Position numbers and translations under genes: made by a program. Below are positions 30,926 through 40,303 of a DNA stretch of 64,000 bases, one piece after another. Each line of letters opens with the position of its first letter. The stretch's first letter is position 1. Source of the DNA: Myxococcales bacterium. GTDB lineage: Bacteria > Myxococcota_A > Polyangia > Haliangiales > Haliangiaceae. The stretch lies in contig JAEUJY010000006.1 of assembly GCA_016794525.1 (NCBI GenBank), forward strand, positions 1 to 64,000. The letters run 5' to 3'. The notes under the pieces were generated by a model. The model saw only the letters and a program-made list of their open reading frames with translations. It was not told the origin of the DNA and searched no databases.

Positions 30926-32427
30926 ACCTGCGGCTGCGGTTGTTGCTCACCACCGCCGCGGTGGCGGTGCCGATGGTCGCCGGGCTGGTGTGGCTCGACG
31001 CGCGCAGCCGTCACCGCGCCGCCGAGGAGGCGCTGGCGCGGCTGACCCGCGAGCGGTTCGAGCGGCCCGAGGCCCAGGCTCGCTGCGAGGCCGATCCCGT
31101 GGCGTGGGGCGTGCCGCGCATGCCCGGCGCGATGGGCGACCGCCCGCCGGGGCCGACCCCGCCGCCGGGCGGGCCGCCGACGCCGGGGGGCCCGCCGGCG
31201 CACGGGCCGGGCGGGCCGCCGCCGGGCATGCCGCGGGCCGCGCCGCCGCGCTTCTTCGCCTACGATCGCGCGCTGACGTCGCGCGATCCGGCGGCGCCGC
31301 GGCTCGCCGCCGGCACCGCCGCCGCGCTGGCCGAGGGCGACTGGGCGGCGGTCGATCGCGCGACCTTCGACGAGCGGGTCGAGGTGCTGCTGCGGTCGCC
31401 GTGGCCCGACGGGCCGTGCGCCTACGTGCTGGTGCGCGGCACGACGCCGCGCGGCTTCATCGGCGCGATCCTGCCGGCCTCGGAGCTGTGGCTGGCGCCG
31501 CTGGCGGCGACGCTGATCGCGGTGCTGGTCGCGGTGGGCCCGGTGGTCGGGCGGATCCGCCGCCTGACCGCCGACGTGCGCCGTTCGGCGGCCGGCGGGT
31601 TCGTCGAGGCGCCGGCGGTGGCGGGCGCCGACGAGGTGCGCCAGCTCGGCGACGCGTTCGTCGCCGCCTCGGCCGAGGTCCGGCGGCAGCTCGCCGCGCG
31701 CGACGATCGCGAGCGCGCGCTGCGCGAGTTCCTGGCCAACACCACCCACGACGTGATGATCCCGCTGACCGTGCTGACCCAGCACCTGGCGTCGCTGCGC
31801 GCCGACGTGCGCACCCGCGAGCCGGCCGAGCTCGACGAGGTGGTGGCGCGGGCGATGGACGAGGCCCACTACCTCGCGGCGCTGATCCACAACCTGTCGG
31901 TGGCGGCGCGGGTCGACGTCGCCGAGCCGCGGCTCGAGCGCGCGCCGATCGATCTCAACGCGCTGGTGGCCCGGGTGGTGGCGCGCCACCGCCCGGTCGC
32001 GGCCGAGCGCGGCATCGAGCTCGACAGCGGCGTGCCCGAGGCGGCGGTGATCGTCGACGCCGACCTGACGCTGCTCGAGCAGGCGGTGTCGAACGTCGTC
32101 TACAACGCGATCCGCTACAACCGCCGCGGCGGCCACGTCGCGGTCGTGCTCGATCGCGACGACGGCCGGTTCGTGCTGCGGGTCCTCGACGACGGCCCCG
32201 GCATCCCGCCGCCCGATCTCGGCAGCCTGATCCGCCGCGGCTTCCGCAGCGACGCCGCGCGCACCCGCACCACCGGCGGCCACGGCGGCCACGGCATCGG
32301 CCTGCACATCACGCACACCGTGGCCCGGCTCCACGCCTACCAGCTGACGTTCACGAACCGCGAGCCGTCCGGCCTCGAGGTCGAGCTGGCCGGCCCGTTG
32401 CCACCGCCGGCGGCCGCGACCGCGTAG
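30922..32427 (+). CDS. Sensor histidine kinase
   Basis: A 501-residue protein starting at GTG inside the overlap with the regulator stop. The first membrane helix spans about 7-25 and the second about 190-212. Between them is a periplasmic sensor of about 165 residues whose centre (about 68-110) is almost entirely Pro/Gly (PPGPTPPPGGPPTPGG). A HAMP-like segment follows, then the DHp helix with phosphoacceptor H276 (NTTHDVMIPLTVL) and the ATPase domain (NVVYNAIRYN, DDGPGIPP, GGHGGHGIGLHIT). The ligand is unknown. The TAG stop starts the TAGACT element of the next gene. Confidence 0.93.
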   Translation: MNLRLRLLLTTAAVAVPMVAGLVWLDARSRHRAAEEALARLTRERFERPEAQARCEADPVAWGVPRMPGAMGDRPPGPTPPPGGPPTPGGPPAHGPGGPPPGMPRAAPPRFFAYDRALTSRDPAAPRLAAGTAAALAEGDWAAVDRATFDERVEVLLRSPWPDGPCAYVLVRGTTPRGFIGAILPASELWLAPLAATLIAVLVAVGPVVGRIRRLTADVRRSAAGGFVEAPAVAGADEVRQLGDAFVAASAEVRRQLAARDDRERALREFLANTTHDVMIPLTVLTQHLASLRADVRTREPAELDEVVARAMDEAHYLAALIHNLSVAARVDVAEPRLERAPIDLNALVARVVARHRPVAAERGIELDSGVPEAAVIVDADLTLLEQAVSNVVYNAIRYNRRGGHVAVVLDRDDGRFVLRVLDDGPGIPPPDLGSLIRRGFRSDAARTRTTGGHGGHGIGLHITHTVARLHAYQLTFTNREPSGLEVELAGPLPPPAAATA

Positions 32428-32430
32428 ACT
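32425..32430 (+). promoter_or_regulatory. -10-like TANNNT, leaderless, for lipoprotein at 32438
   Basis: TAGACT ends 7 bases before the ATG at 32438; its first three bases are the TAG stop of the histidine kinase. Confidence 0.55.
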
Positions 32431-32437
32431 CGCGCCG

Positions 32438-33049
32438 ATGTCCGCGCGTGGTCGTTCGTGGTGCGCCTTCGCCGGCGCGCTGGCCTGCGCGCTGGTGGGC
32501 TGCCGCGATCGCGGCGGTGCCCGGCCGGCCCGCGACGCCGCGGCCGCGGCCGTGGTCGACGCCGCGTCGCCGATCGCGCTCGACGCGGCGGCGCTGCGCC
32601 GGGCGGCGGCGATCGCGGTGGCCGACGCGCAGGTCCGCGTGCTGGCCCAGGGCGAGCGCGACCTGGCGCTGGCGGTGACCGCCGCCGACGCCCGGGTCAC
32701 GGTGACGATCGCCGGGTGCCTGCGCTGCGTGCCGATCGACCTGGCGGCGTGGACGACGCGGCGGGCCGAGCTGGTCGCGCTGTGGGCGCCGGGGGTCGAC
32801 GCGGCGCCGCCGCTCGATGGCGCCAGCCTGACGGTCGCGGTGCGCCCGCTGGCCGGCACGCCGACCATCGCCATCGACGCCCGCCGCGGCGCCGGCGCCG
32901 GCGCCACCTGGATCGGCCAGTGGAACGACGGCGCGACCCAGGTGGTCGCCACCTGCGAGCTGCCGACCCTGGCCGCCGGCGCGCCAAGCCCGTGCGCCGG
33001 GCGGGTCGACGCGGCGCTGGCCGCCGTCCTGGCGGCGCTGCGGGGGTGA
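32438..33049 (+). CDS. Small hypothetical lipoprotein
   Basis: A 203-residue protein with a signal peptide and lipobox (LVGC, Cys22). The mature part begins with an Ala/Arg/Asp-rich spacer, then a compact domain with beta-strand patterns (LALAVTAADARVTVTIAGCLRC, SLTVAVRPLAG, PTIAIDARRG) and a few cysteines. Family not recognised. It starts 11 bases after the two-component operon and could be cotranscribed with it, although the TAGACT element suggests its own promoter. Confidence 0.65.
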   Translation: MSARGRSWCAFAGALACALVGCRDRGGARPARDAAAAAVVDAASPIALDAAALRRAAAIAVADAQVRVLAQGERDLALAVTAADARVTVTIAGCLRCVPIDLAAWTTRRAELVALWAPGVDAAPPLDGASLTVAVRPLAGTPTIAIDARRGAGAGATWIGQWNDGATQVVATCELPTLAAGAPSPCAGRVDAALAAVLAALRG

Positions 33050-33157
33050 CGAACCAAGCGTCAGACCTTGGGCGTCCAGGGCCTGACAGATCGTTGTAAG
33101 CCATCGAAACTGCTGGCCCGGTCGACTGGTCCGACCTTCGCAATACGCCAGGGCATC

Positions 33158-33784
33158 ATGCGCACCTCGCTGCTCGTCGCCGCCGCCCTCGCCACTGCCT
33201 CGCTGACCACCGCCTGCAACCACTCGGCGGTGGTGAAGCGCCCGGCCGACCCCAAGCTCGACGCCGCCTACACCACGATGTGGGTGCGCGATCTCCACGC
33301 CCACGTCCAGGACGGCGACATCGTGCTCCGCCGCGGCTACGCGGTGCTGTCGGACATCATCCTGCTGGTGACGCCGGGCGCGCCGATGAGCCACGCCGCG
33401 ATCTACGACGCCTCGACCGACCACTTCATCGACGCGGTGTCGAGCGGCGTGCGCGAGGTGACCGCCGAGCAGTTCCTCGGCGCGTCGCACCGCTGGATGA
33501 TCGTCCGCCCGAACCTGCCCGCCGCCGAGCGCCACGCCGCGGTGGCCCGCGCCCGGGCCGCGCTCGGCACCGGCTTCGACTTCTCGGGCTTCGTCGGCCT
33601 CGACAACGCCGACCGCTTCTACTGCTCGGAGCTGGTGGCCTGGGCGCTCGGCGTGCGCGACACCGTCTTCGCCGACGACATCCTGGTCACGCCGGCCGAG
33701 CTCGAGGAGGTGGGCCCGACGATCTACGCCTCGGCCGACCGCGGCGACCTGCCGACCGCGCAGGTCGACCCGTACTGGCAGTGA
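33158..33784 (+). CDS. YiiX-like permuted NlpC/P60 cysteine amidohydrolase, lipoprotein
   Basis: A 208-residue protein with a lipobox (TTAC, Cys20). The mature domain matches circularly permuted NlpC/P60 proteins of the YiiX/YaeF group: DGDIVLRRG (52-60), His79 in MSHAAIYDAS and Cys156 in FYCSELVAWA, with His before Cys as expected for the permuted fold. Such enzymes cleave amide bonds in peptidoglycan or act on lipids/polyamine amides. A signal-peptide-bearing, lipid-anchored form suggests action on the cell wall. The ATG at 33158 has no clear Shine-Dalgarno. Confidence 0.82.
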   Translation: MRTSLLVAAALATASLTTACNHSAVVKRPADPKLDAAYTTMWVRDLHAHVQDGDIVLRRGYAVLSDIILLVTPGAPMSHAAIYDASTDHFIDAVSSGVREVTAEQFLGASHRWMIVRPNLPAAERHAAVARARAALGTGFDFSGFVGLDNADRFYCSELVAWALGVRDTVFADDILVTPAELEEVGPTIYASADRGDLPTAQVDPYWQ

Positions 33785-33836
33785 CCGCCGGCCCGCCGTC
33801 GCCGCGCGCTGCCACCCGTTGCCAGCGCCGCTCCGC

Positions 33837-33842
33837 TATCGT
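33837..33842 (+). promoter_or_regulatory. -10-like TANNNT, leaderless, for gene at 33849
   Basis: TATCGT ends 6 bases before the ATG at 33849, supporting that ATG, upstream of the in-frame TGA, as the true start. Confidence 0.55.
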
Positions 33843-33848
33843 CGGGGC

Positions 33849-34832
33849 ATGAACCACCGCTGGTCGCGCCTCCTCGTCGTCGTGCTCGCCGTCGCCGTCG
33901 CCGGGGCCGGCTGAAAGGGCATGAAGCCCAAGCCCAAGGAAGATCCCAAGGCCGAGGGCTCGACCACCGACGTCACCAGCGATCGCTCGATGCAGGTGAT
34001 GAACTACTACGTCGAGTTCTTCAACGATCTGATCGACGAGATCCCCGACCTGACCCGCAGCTACTGGGAGCGCGCGGGGGACGCCGGCCTCGACGTCGAG
34101 ACGATGACCAAGTGGGGCAACGTCGTCTGCGCCGGCGCCGGCTGGATGAAGATGAAGCGCGAGGAGGCCAAGACCCGCGTCGGCCAGATCGAGAAGCAGT
34201 CGAGCGGCGAGTTCGCCAAGATGCCGCCGCTGGCCAAGGCCATGTACGACGCCGCGGTCGCCTACGCCGAGAAGCGCGACGCGATGTGCGCCTACGTGAA
34301 GGGCGGCGAGTTCAAGAACGACGCCGGCGCCAAGGCCAAGGCGCTGCACACCGACCTGGTCGCGGCCAGCGAGGCCTGGGGCAAGGCGGTCGACGCGCTG
34401 GCGGTCGATCTGGAGCGCGTCGAGGACGCGCAGTCCAACGCCGAGCTGGCCAAGCACGAGGCCGGCAAGAGCTACGGCTACTGGTTCCGGCTGGCGACGA
34501 TCCGCTCCAACGAGTTCCTGCGGGTGGCGCGCCGCGACGGCGCCAAGGCCGAGGCCGGCCTGCCCAGGCTCGAGGAGGCCATCGCCGGCTTCGTCGCCTT
34601 CGCCAAGGACAAGCCCAACGCCCACGCGTCGTTCGTCGGCTTCGGCAAGCAGGTCGATCGGATGCAGCAGGCGCTCACCAAGCTCAAGCCGGCGCTGGCC
34701 AAGGCCGCGACCCCGGCGGCCAAGGCCGCGGCGATCGAGGCGGCGATGGAGAACCTGCTGTCGATCTACAACACGATGGTCAGCCTCCACAACACGCTGG
34801 TCGAGGCCGAGGGCAACGGGCAGCTGAAGTAG
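33849..34832 (+). CDS. DUF3829-like lipoprotein with in-frame TGA at the lipobox Cys
   Basis: Reading from ATG 33849 gives a signal peptide (MNHRWSRLLVVVLAVAVAGAG), then TGA at codon 22 (33912-33914), then 305 more residues in the same frame, starting KGMKPKPKED. TGA sits exactly where a lipobox cysteine (TGC) would be. The downstream domain (VMNYYVEFFNDLIDEIP..., CAYVKGGEFKNDAGAKAKALH) resembles DUF3829/YiiG-type lipoproteins, which are normally lipid-anchored. Options are selenocysteine at the anchor, a TGC-to-TGA mutation or sequencing error, or a start at ATG 33921 (303 residues, no signal peptide). The TANNNT element favours 33849. A weak SECIS-like fold is possible: AGCCC 33931-33935 with GGGCT 33956-33960, enclosing GGA-AGA-TCC. 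Confidence 0.6.
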
Positions 34833-34915
34833 CACGCGCGTCAGCGAGGCCGTCGCGCAGGGGCTGCGCTGGACGAGCCGCTAGCGGCCGCGGCGCCGCG
34901 TGGTACAGGTACCAG

Positions 34916-35386
34916 GTGCGCTTCCTGGTCCTGTTCGCGCTGGCGCTGATCGCCGAGGTGTCCAGCCTGGTGTGGGCGGGACGGTGGTTCGGCGGGTGGA
35001 CGTACCTGGCGCTGGCCGCCGGCGTCGTGGTCGGGATGGCGGTGCTGGCCGGCCGCGGCGTCGCGATGGTGCAGGCGGCGATCGCCGCGCTGGGCAGCGG
35101 CCAGTCGCCGACCGCGGCGATCGTCGACGGCGCGATGCTCGCGTTCGCCGGCATCCTGTTCATCATCCCCGGCTTCGCCTCGGACGCGGTCGCGCTCGTG
35201 CTGGTGGTGCCGCCGCTGCGGCGCTGGTGGCGCGATCGCTTGATCGCCGCCGGCCGCGCCCGGCTGATGCGCGACGGCGTGGTCGTGGTCGACGCCGGCG
35301 GTCTCGGCGACGACGGCGTGATCGACGTCGACGGGGTCGAGGTGCGGCCGCCGCCGCCCGCCGGCCGCCGGCTCATCGACGGCTGA
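34916..35386 (+). CDS. fxsA: FxsA-family membrane protein
   Basis: A 156-residue inner-membrane protein. The pattern RFLVLFALALIAEVSSLVWAG, then a helix around GWTYLALAAGVVVGMAVL, and the diagnostic segment GAMLAFAGILFIIPGFASDAVAL followed by PPLRRWWR, identify FxsA. FxsA overexpression relieves F-plasmid exclusion of phage T7 in E. coli; the physiological role is unknown. The GTG at 34916 is chosen; TACAGG ends 6 bases before it (near match to the leaderless pattern). Its stop is 3 bases from the convergent glutathione transferase stop. Confidence 0.85.
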   Translation: MRFLVLFALALIAEVSSLVWAGRWFGGWTYLALAAGVVVGMAVLAGRGVAMVQAAIAALGSGQSPTAAIVDGAMLAFAGILFIIPGFASDAVALVLVVPPLRRWWRDRLIAAGRARLMRDGVVVVDAGGLGDDGVIDVDGVEVRPPPPAGRRLIDG

Positions 35387-35389
35387 CGG

Positions 35390-36052
35390 TCACCGCGTGA
35401 TGATCGCCGCGCCGGTCTGTTCGACGTCGGCGGCGGTGCGCGGCGGCGTCGGCACGGCGAGCCCGCGCTGCACCGCCGGGCGCGCGGCGATCTCGCCGAG
35501 CCAGCGCGCCAGGTGCGGCAGGCCGTCGATCGCGACGCCCGACCACGCGTGGGTGCGCACCCAGGGGAACGTCGCGACGTCGGCGATCGAGTAGTCGCCG
35601 GCCAGGTAGGCGTGGTCGGCGAGCCGGCCGTCGAGCACCTCGAACAGGCGGCGGCTCTCCTTCTGGTAGCGGTCGATCGCCGCCGGCAGCTTCTCGGGGA
35701 AGTACCGGTAGAAGACGTTGGCCTGGCCCATCATCGGGCCGACCGCGCTCATCTGGAACATCAGCCACTGCATCACCACCGAGCGGCCCTTGGCGTCGGT
35801 CGGCAGGAGCTGGCCGGTCTGCTCGGCCAGGTAGATCAGGATCGCCCCCGACTCGAACACGACGAAGTCGTCGGCGCCGTGGTCGACGATCACCGGGATG
35901 CGGCCGTTGGGGTTGAGCGCCAGGAACCTCGGCTGCTTCTGATCGAGCTTGCCCAGCGACAGCGCCTCGACCTGGTACGGCAGGGCCAGCTCCTCGAGGG
36001 CGATCGAGACCTTGTGGCCGTTGGGCGTGGGCGCGGTGTAGAGCGTGATCAT
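35390..36052 (-). CDS. Glutathione S-transferase-like protein (YfcG/Ure2p type)
   Basis: A 220-residue protein with an N-terminal thioredoxin fold beginning [20 protein letters not shown] (NGHKV replaces Ser/Cys at the catalytic position, as in YfcG-like proteins). It continues to [12 protein letters not shown] and [12 protein letters not shown], which bind glutathione, and ends in a helical domain ([17 protein letters not shown]..., [13 protein letters not shown]). Probable role: disulfide reduction or detoxification with glutathione in the cytoplasm. The start is supported by TACCGT ending 6 bases upstream. Confidence 0.93.
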   Translation of the reverse strand: MITLYTAPTPNGHKVSIALEELALPYQVEALSLGKLDQKQPRFLALNPNGRIPVIVDHGADDFVVFESGAILIYLAEQTGQLLPTDAKGRSVVMQWLMFQMSAVGPMMGQANVFYRYFPEKLPAAIDRYQKESRRLFEVLDGRLADHAYLAGDYSIADVATFPWVRTHAWSGVAIDGLPHLARWLGEIAARPAVQRGLAVPTPPRTAADVEQTGAAIITR

Positions 36053-36058
36053 CGCGAC

Positions 36059-36064
36059 ACGGTA
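36059..36064 (-). promoter_or_regulatory. -10-like TANNNT, leaderless, for GST gene
   Basis: TACCGT on the minus strand ends 6 bases before the ATG at 36052. Confidence 0.55.
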
Positions 36065-36110
36065 GCGCACGCGCCGGCGCCGACCAGGGGCCGCGATCAC
36101 CGCGCCGGCG

Positions 36111-37721
36111 TCACGGCCCCGGAGTCACCGCGATCCCGCGCTCGGTCAAGAGCGCGCCGGTGGCGTACAGCCGGGTCGCCAGCGCCTTCTGGTGGTCGAG
36201 CAGCGCGGTCAGCTCGGCGACCTGCGCCGCGGCCAGCTCCTCTTGCCGCTGCGCGATCAAGAAGTTCGACGACGTGCCGTTGAGGAAGCGGCGCTGCTCG
36301 AGCTCGAGCCCGTCCTCGGCCAGCTGGCGGAACCGCGCGGCGGCGGCGACCTCGCGGGCGGCGCCGTCCTGCGCGCGCACCGCGTCCTTGACCTCGATCC
36401 AGATCCGCTGCAGCGCGGCGTCGCGCTGGGTCACCCGCTGGGCCGCGCGGCTGCGCTCGATCGCCAGCGCGGCGTCGGCGCGCCGCCCGAGCGGCGTCCA
36501 GGTCAGGTCGAGCATGACGGTCCACCCGCGGGCGTCGGCGCCGCCCAGGTCGCGCAGGCTGGCGCCGGCCCGCTCGGCCTGCCCGATCAGCGTGCCGCTG
36601 ACGCCGAGATCGAGCTGCGGCAGCCGGTCGTTGCGCGCCTGGCGGACGCCGAGCTCGGCGTCGGCCACCTCGCCGGCGAGCTGGGCCGGCTCGGGGCGGT
36701 TGCGCAGCGCCGCCGCCAGCGCGTCGTCGAGCGACTGCGCGGTGGGCGCGAAGGTCGGCCGCTCGACCGGCACGATCGCGCGGCGCCACTCGGCGCGCGG
36801 CAGGTTCATGACCGCGCGCAGCCGATCCCACGCCGCGTCGACCGCCTGCTCGGCCTGGAGCTGCTGGAGCTGGCGCTGGGCCAGCGTGCTCTCGGCGCTG
36901 ATCCGGTCCGACGGCGGCAGCACGCCGGCCTCGATCTGCCGCGCGGTCAGCGCCAGCTGCGCCTCGGCCCGGCTGGCCGAGCGCACCGCGAGGTCGTGGC
37001 GGTACAGCGCCGCGACGACGTCCCAGTAGGCGGTCTCGGTGCGCAGCACGACCTCGGCGAGCACGACCTCGAGCTGGCCGCGCTCGCGCGCCGCGCCCAG
37101 CCGCGCGCGCAGGATCGCCAGCCGCGGCACGACCAGATCGGTCGAGAACCCGCGCAGCAGCGGCTGGGTCACGCGCAGCGTCGCGGTCGAGCGGACGTTC
37201 AGGTCGGCGACCGCCGCGCTCGAGGTGGAGCGGTCGCGCGCCAGGTCGAAGTCGGCGCCCAGCGTGAGCCCGGTCGCGAACCGCTGCTGGTAGCTGAGCG
37301 CGACCGCGTCGCCGACCGAGGTGTTGATCGTGTCGGGGCTGCCCTCGAGGATGCTCGACGACGGCGTGCGCACGTCGCCGTGGCGGTAGCTGACCCCGAG
37401 CGTCGGCTCGCGCTCGCCGACCGCGAGGTCGACGCCGCGATCGGCGATCGTGACCGCCTCGCGCTCGAGCACGACGTCGAGGTTGTTGCGCACCGCCAGG
37501 CGGATCGCCTCGATCAGCTCGAGCTGCCACGCGCCGGCGGGATCGACCCCCGGCGGCAGCGCCGGCGCCGCGGTGATGAACTCCGGCGGCTGGTAGGCGT
37601 CGGGCGCCGGCAGCGACGGCGCCGGCAGCGGCGGCGCGGCCGGCTGGGCCGCGACCGGCGCGGCGACGAGGGCGGTGGCGAGCACGGTGGCGGGCACGGT
37701 GGCCAGGTGGCGAGGCGTCAC
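36111..37721 (-). CDS. TolC-family outer-membrane efflux channel
   Basis: A 536-residue protein with a signal peptide (AAPVAAQ) and a Pro-rich N-terminal spacer. Two repeated halves of long amphipathic helices typical of TolC/OEP follow ([49 protein letters not shown]). Starts at GTG. It is the last gene of a six-gene minus-strand operon that supplies the ATPase, three adaptors and permease, so it should form the exit duct of that exporter. The gap to the permease is 48 bases, larger than the other junctions. Confidence 0.92.
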   Translation of the reverse strand: MTPRHLATVPATVLATALVAAPVAAQPAAPPLPAPSLPAPDAYQPPEFITAAPALPPGVDPAGAWQLELIEAIRLAVRNNLDVVLEREAVTIADRGVDLAVGEREPTLGVSYRHGDVRTPSSSILEGSPDTINTSVGDAVALSYQQRFATGLTLGADFDLARDRSTSSAAVADLNVRSTATLRVTQPLLRGFSTDLVVPRLAILRARLGAARERGQLEVVLAEVVLRTETAYWDVVAALYRHDLAVRSASRAEAQLALTARQIEAGVLPPSDRISAESTLAQRQLQQLQAEQAVDAAWDRLRAVMNLPRAEWRRAIVPVERPTFAPTAQSLDDALAAALRNRPEPAQLAGEVADAELGVRQARNDRLPQLDLGVSGTLIGQAERAGASLRDLGGADARGWTVMLDLTWTPLGRRADAALAIERSRAAQRVTQRDAALQRIWIEVKDAVRAQDGAAREVAAAARFRQLAEDGLELEQRRFLNGTSSNFLIAQRQEELAAAQVAELTALLDHQKALATRLYATGALLTERGIAVTPGP

Positions 37722-37769
37722 GGGCGGCTCCGGGGCGAGAGAGGAGGGCGGGCGATCATGCGGCGCCGG

Positions 37770-39008
37770 TCATTCGCTGTGCAGCGCGGCGATCGGGTCG
37801 AGCCGCGCGGCGCGCACCGCGGGGTACAGCCCGGACGCGACGCCGACCGCGACCGACACGCCCAGCGACAGCGCCAGCGACCACGTCGTCACGACCGTCG
37901 GCCAGCTGGCGTAGGCGGCGACCGCGCGCGCGATGCCGACGCCGATCGCGACGCCGAGCAGGCCGCCGAGCAGCGCCAGCGCGAACGCGGTGACCAGGAA
38001 CTGGAAGCGGATGTCGGCGCGGGTGGCGCCGACCGCGCGGCGGACGCCGATCTCGCGGGTCTGCTCGAGCACCGACGCCAGCATGATGTTCATGATGCCG
38101 ATGCCCCCGACCAGGAGCGAGATGCCGGCGATCAGGCCCATCACCAGGCTGAACAGCCGCTGGGTCTGCGCGCTGTGCTGGAGCAGCGCCTCGGGCACGA
38201 CGATCTCGTAGTCGACGACGCCGCCGTGCAGGCGATCGAGCAGCGTGCCGACCACCGCCCCGGTCTCGCGCGCCGGCGCCTTGGGCGTCAGCCGCACGAC
38301 GATCTCGGTGAGCGGCGACTTGAGCGGATCGCGGTCGAGCTTGCGCAGCGCGGTCGTGAGCGGCAGGTAGATCTCGCGCTCGGTCGAGTTGACCGCGACG
38401 CCCTGGACCGCGCTGGCCGGGGTGGCCTCGGGCGCCAGCACGCCGACCACCTCGAACCAGACGTCGTTGATCTTGAGGTCCTTGCCGAGCGCCGGGTCGG
38501 CGCCGAACAGCTCGCGCCGGACCGCGGCCCCGATCACCGCGACCTGGGCGTGGTCGCGCTCGTCGGCGGCGTCGAACATCCGGCCCTCGGACAGCGCGAA
38601 CGGCGTGACCTCGCGGTGGCGGTAGCCGACGCCGAACACCCGGGCCTTGGTCTTGCCGCCGCCCGACAGCACCTTGTACGGCTCGATCTCGAGCCGGGCC
38701 GCCGCGAAGTCGACGCCGGGCACCGCCTCCTCGATGGCCTCGACGTCGCGCTGCGACAGGCCGATCGACTTCTTGCGGATCTCCTCGAGCTCGTCGGGCT
38801 TGTAGGTCTTGGCCCGGACCACGACGTTGCGGATGCCGAGCCGGTCGATCAGCGTCAGCGCCTCGCGCTCGGCGCCGGCGCCGATCGACAGCATCGCGAT
38901 CACCGCGCCGACGCCGAACATCATGCCCAGCGTGGTCAGCAGCGTCCGCAGCTTGTGGTCGGCGAGGTTGTCGAACGCGACGCCGAGCGCGTCGAGCAGC
39001 CGCCTCAC
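37770..39008 (-). CDS. MacB-like ABC permease
   Basis: A 412-residue permease of the MacB/FtsX type without a fused ATPase. There is one N-terminal membrane helix after the cytoplasmic start (LRTLLTTLGMMFGVGAVIAMLSIGAGA), a large periplasmic MacB-PCD domain (to about 280), and three C-terminal helices of the FtsX domain (VMGLIAGISLLVGGIGIMNIMLASVLEQTREIG is the signature). The family exports peptides, macrolides or lipoproteins by mechanotransmission. It starts at GTG in a 4-base GTGA overlap with the adaptor stop. Confidence 0.92.
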   Translation of the reverse strand: MRRLLDALGVAFDNLADHKLRTLLTTLGMMFGVGAVIAMLSIGAGAEREALTLIDRLGIRNVVVRAKTYKPDELEEIRKKSIGLSQRDVEAIEEAVPGVDFAAARLEIEPYKVLSGGGKTKARVFGVGYRHREVTPFALSEGRMFDAADERDHAQVAVIGAAVRRELFGADPALGKDLKINDVWFEVVGVLAPEATPASAVQGVAVNSTEREIYLPLTTALRKLDRDPLKSPLTEIVVRLTPKAPARETGAVVGTLLDRLHGGVVDYEIVVPEALLQHSAQTQRLFSLVMGLIAGISLLVGGIGIMNIMLASVLEQTREIGVRRAVGATRADIRFQFLVTAFALALLGGLLGVAIGVGIARAVAAYASWPTVVTTWSLALSLGVSVAVGVASGLYPAVRAARLDPIAALHSE

Positions 39009-40303
39009 GGCGCGCCCCCGCCGGGCGCGGCCGCCGCCGACCCCGAGCCCGAGCCCGAGCCGCGGCCGAGCGCGGCGTCGGCCGACATCGTCGGATCGCG
39101 CAGCGCGATCCGATCGCCGGCGGTCAGGCCCTTGGTGACCACCACCCGCCCGGCGGTGGCGGCGCCCAGCTCGACCGGCACCGCCTCGAAGCCGCGCGGC
39201 CCCTGGCGGTAGACCAGGTTCTGCTCGCCCTTGATGATCACCGCCTGCCGCGGCACCACCAGCGCGTCCTCGTCGGCCAGGGTCAGCGTCGACTGCACCC
39301 GCTGGCCCGGCTTCATGACCGCGCGATCGGTGGTCGCGAGCGCGATCACCACCGCGAAGTACTGCACCGGCGAGCTGGCCAGGCGCGGCTTGGCCAGCTT
39401 GTCGACCAGCCGGATCGTGCCCGGCCAGGTCTGGCCCGGGCGCGCCTCGATCGTGACCTCGGCCGGCTGGCCCTCCTTGAGCCCGTTGGCGTCGATCTCG
39501 AGCACGAAGACCTCGGCCTCCATCTCGTCGAGCAGCGGGATCTCGGCCACGCCCTGGCCCGGCCACAGCTGATCGCCGACCCGCGGCACCGCGCCGCGCC
39601 AGCCCCGGCGCAGCACCAGGATGCCGTCGTGGGGCGCCCGCACCTCCATCTTCTCGAGGGCCGATCGCGCGTGGCTGATCGTCATCTCGGCCTTGGCGCG
39701 CTCGACGTCGATCACGCTGGCCTTCGACTGCGACAGCGAGCGCTCGATCTGCTTGACCCGCTCGGCGTGGGCCTGGCGCGCGCCGGCCAGCTGCTCGTCG
39801 ATGCCCGACTCGACGATCTGGTTGCGCGAGAAGATCGCCTGGTCCTTCTGCTGGAACTGCCGGGTCCGCGCCAGCTCCTCGCCGGCCAGGGTCGCGCTGG
39901 CGTCGCGGCCGGCCACCGCGGCGCGCGACTTGAGCTGCTCCTGGGTCAGCCGCGCGTCGGCCACGGCGAGGTCGGCCTCGCCGTCGCGCAGCGCCCGGGT
40001 CGGCCCGCTCTGATCGAAGCGGATGACGACGTCGCCGGCCTTGACCAGCGTGCCGTCCTCGACCAGCCACGCCAGCTTCATCGGGCCCATGTCGCCGCCG
40101 CTGTTCTGCGGCACGGTCAGCGGCGTGGCCTTGACCGCGCGCAGCGCGCCCTCGGTGGTGACCTTGCGGACGAACCGCTCGCTGCGCACCACCATCGTCG
40201 GGACCTCGGCCGGCGCCGCGGCGCGGGTGAACCGCCGCCACCCGGCCCAGCCGCCGGCGCCCAGCGCGGCCAGCACCAGCATCGTGATCGCGAACCGCTT
40301 CAT
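39005..40303 (-). CDS. Periplasmic adaptor (HlyD/MacA family), third in operon
   Basis: A 432-residue protein with an N-terminal membrane anchor (AITMLVLAALGAGGWAG). The barrel-sandwich half begins GALRAVKATPLTVP and GTLVKAGDVVIRFD. A long hairpin coiled coil of about 100 residues follows (AVADARLTQEQLKSRAAVA... ERVKQIERSLSQSKASVIDVERAK), then the returning lipoyl half (VRAPHDGILVLRRGWRGAV) and beta-barrel/MP domains. The C-terminal tail is GSGSGSGS-rich. It is the adaptor next to the permease gene and is joined to both neighbours by 4-base overlaps. Confidence 0.9.
   Translation of the reverse strand: MKRFAITMLVLAALGAGGWAGWRRFTRAAAPAEVPTMVVRSERFVRKVTTEGALRAVKATPLTVPQNSGGDMGPMKLAWLVEDGTLVKAGDVVIRFDQSGPTRALRDGEADLAVADARLTQEQLKSRAAVAGRDASATLAGEELARTRQFQQKDQAIFSRNQIVESGIDEQLAGARQAHAERVKQIERSLSQSKASVIDVERAKAEMTISHARSALEKMEVRAPHDGILVLRRGWRGAVPRVGDQLWPGQGVAEIPLLDEMEAEVFVLEIDANGLKEGQPAEVTIEARPGQTWPGTIRLVDKLAKPRLASSPVQYFAVVIALATTDRAVMKPGQRVQSTLTLADEDALVVPRQAVIIKGEQNLVYRQGPRGFEAVPVELGAATAGRVVVTKGLTAGDRIALRDPTMSADAALGRGSGSGSGSAAAAPGGGAP

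Noticed and set aside
33921-34832. ATG 33921 as the true start of the DUF3829-like gene
   Set aside because: It leaves a protein without signal peptide in a family that is usually lipid-anchored, has no TANNNT or Shine-Dalgarno, and ignores a perfectly framed signal peptide upstream. Kept only as an alternative.
34916-35386. FxsA as a sign of a prophage or phage-defence island
   Set aside because: fxsA is an ordinary chromosomal membrane-protein gene; no phage or defence genes surround it.
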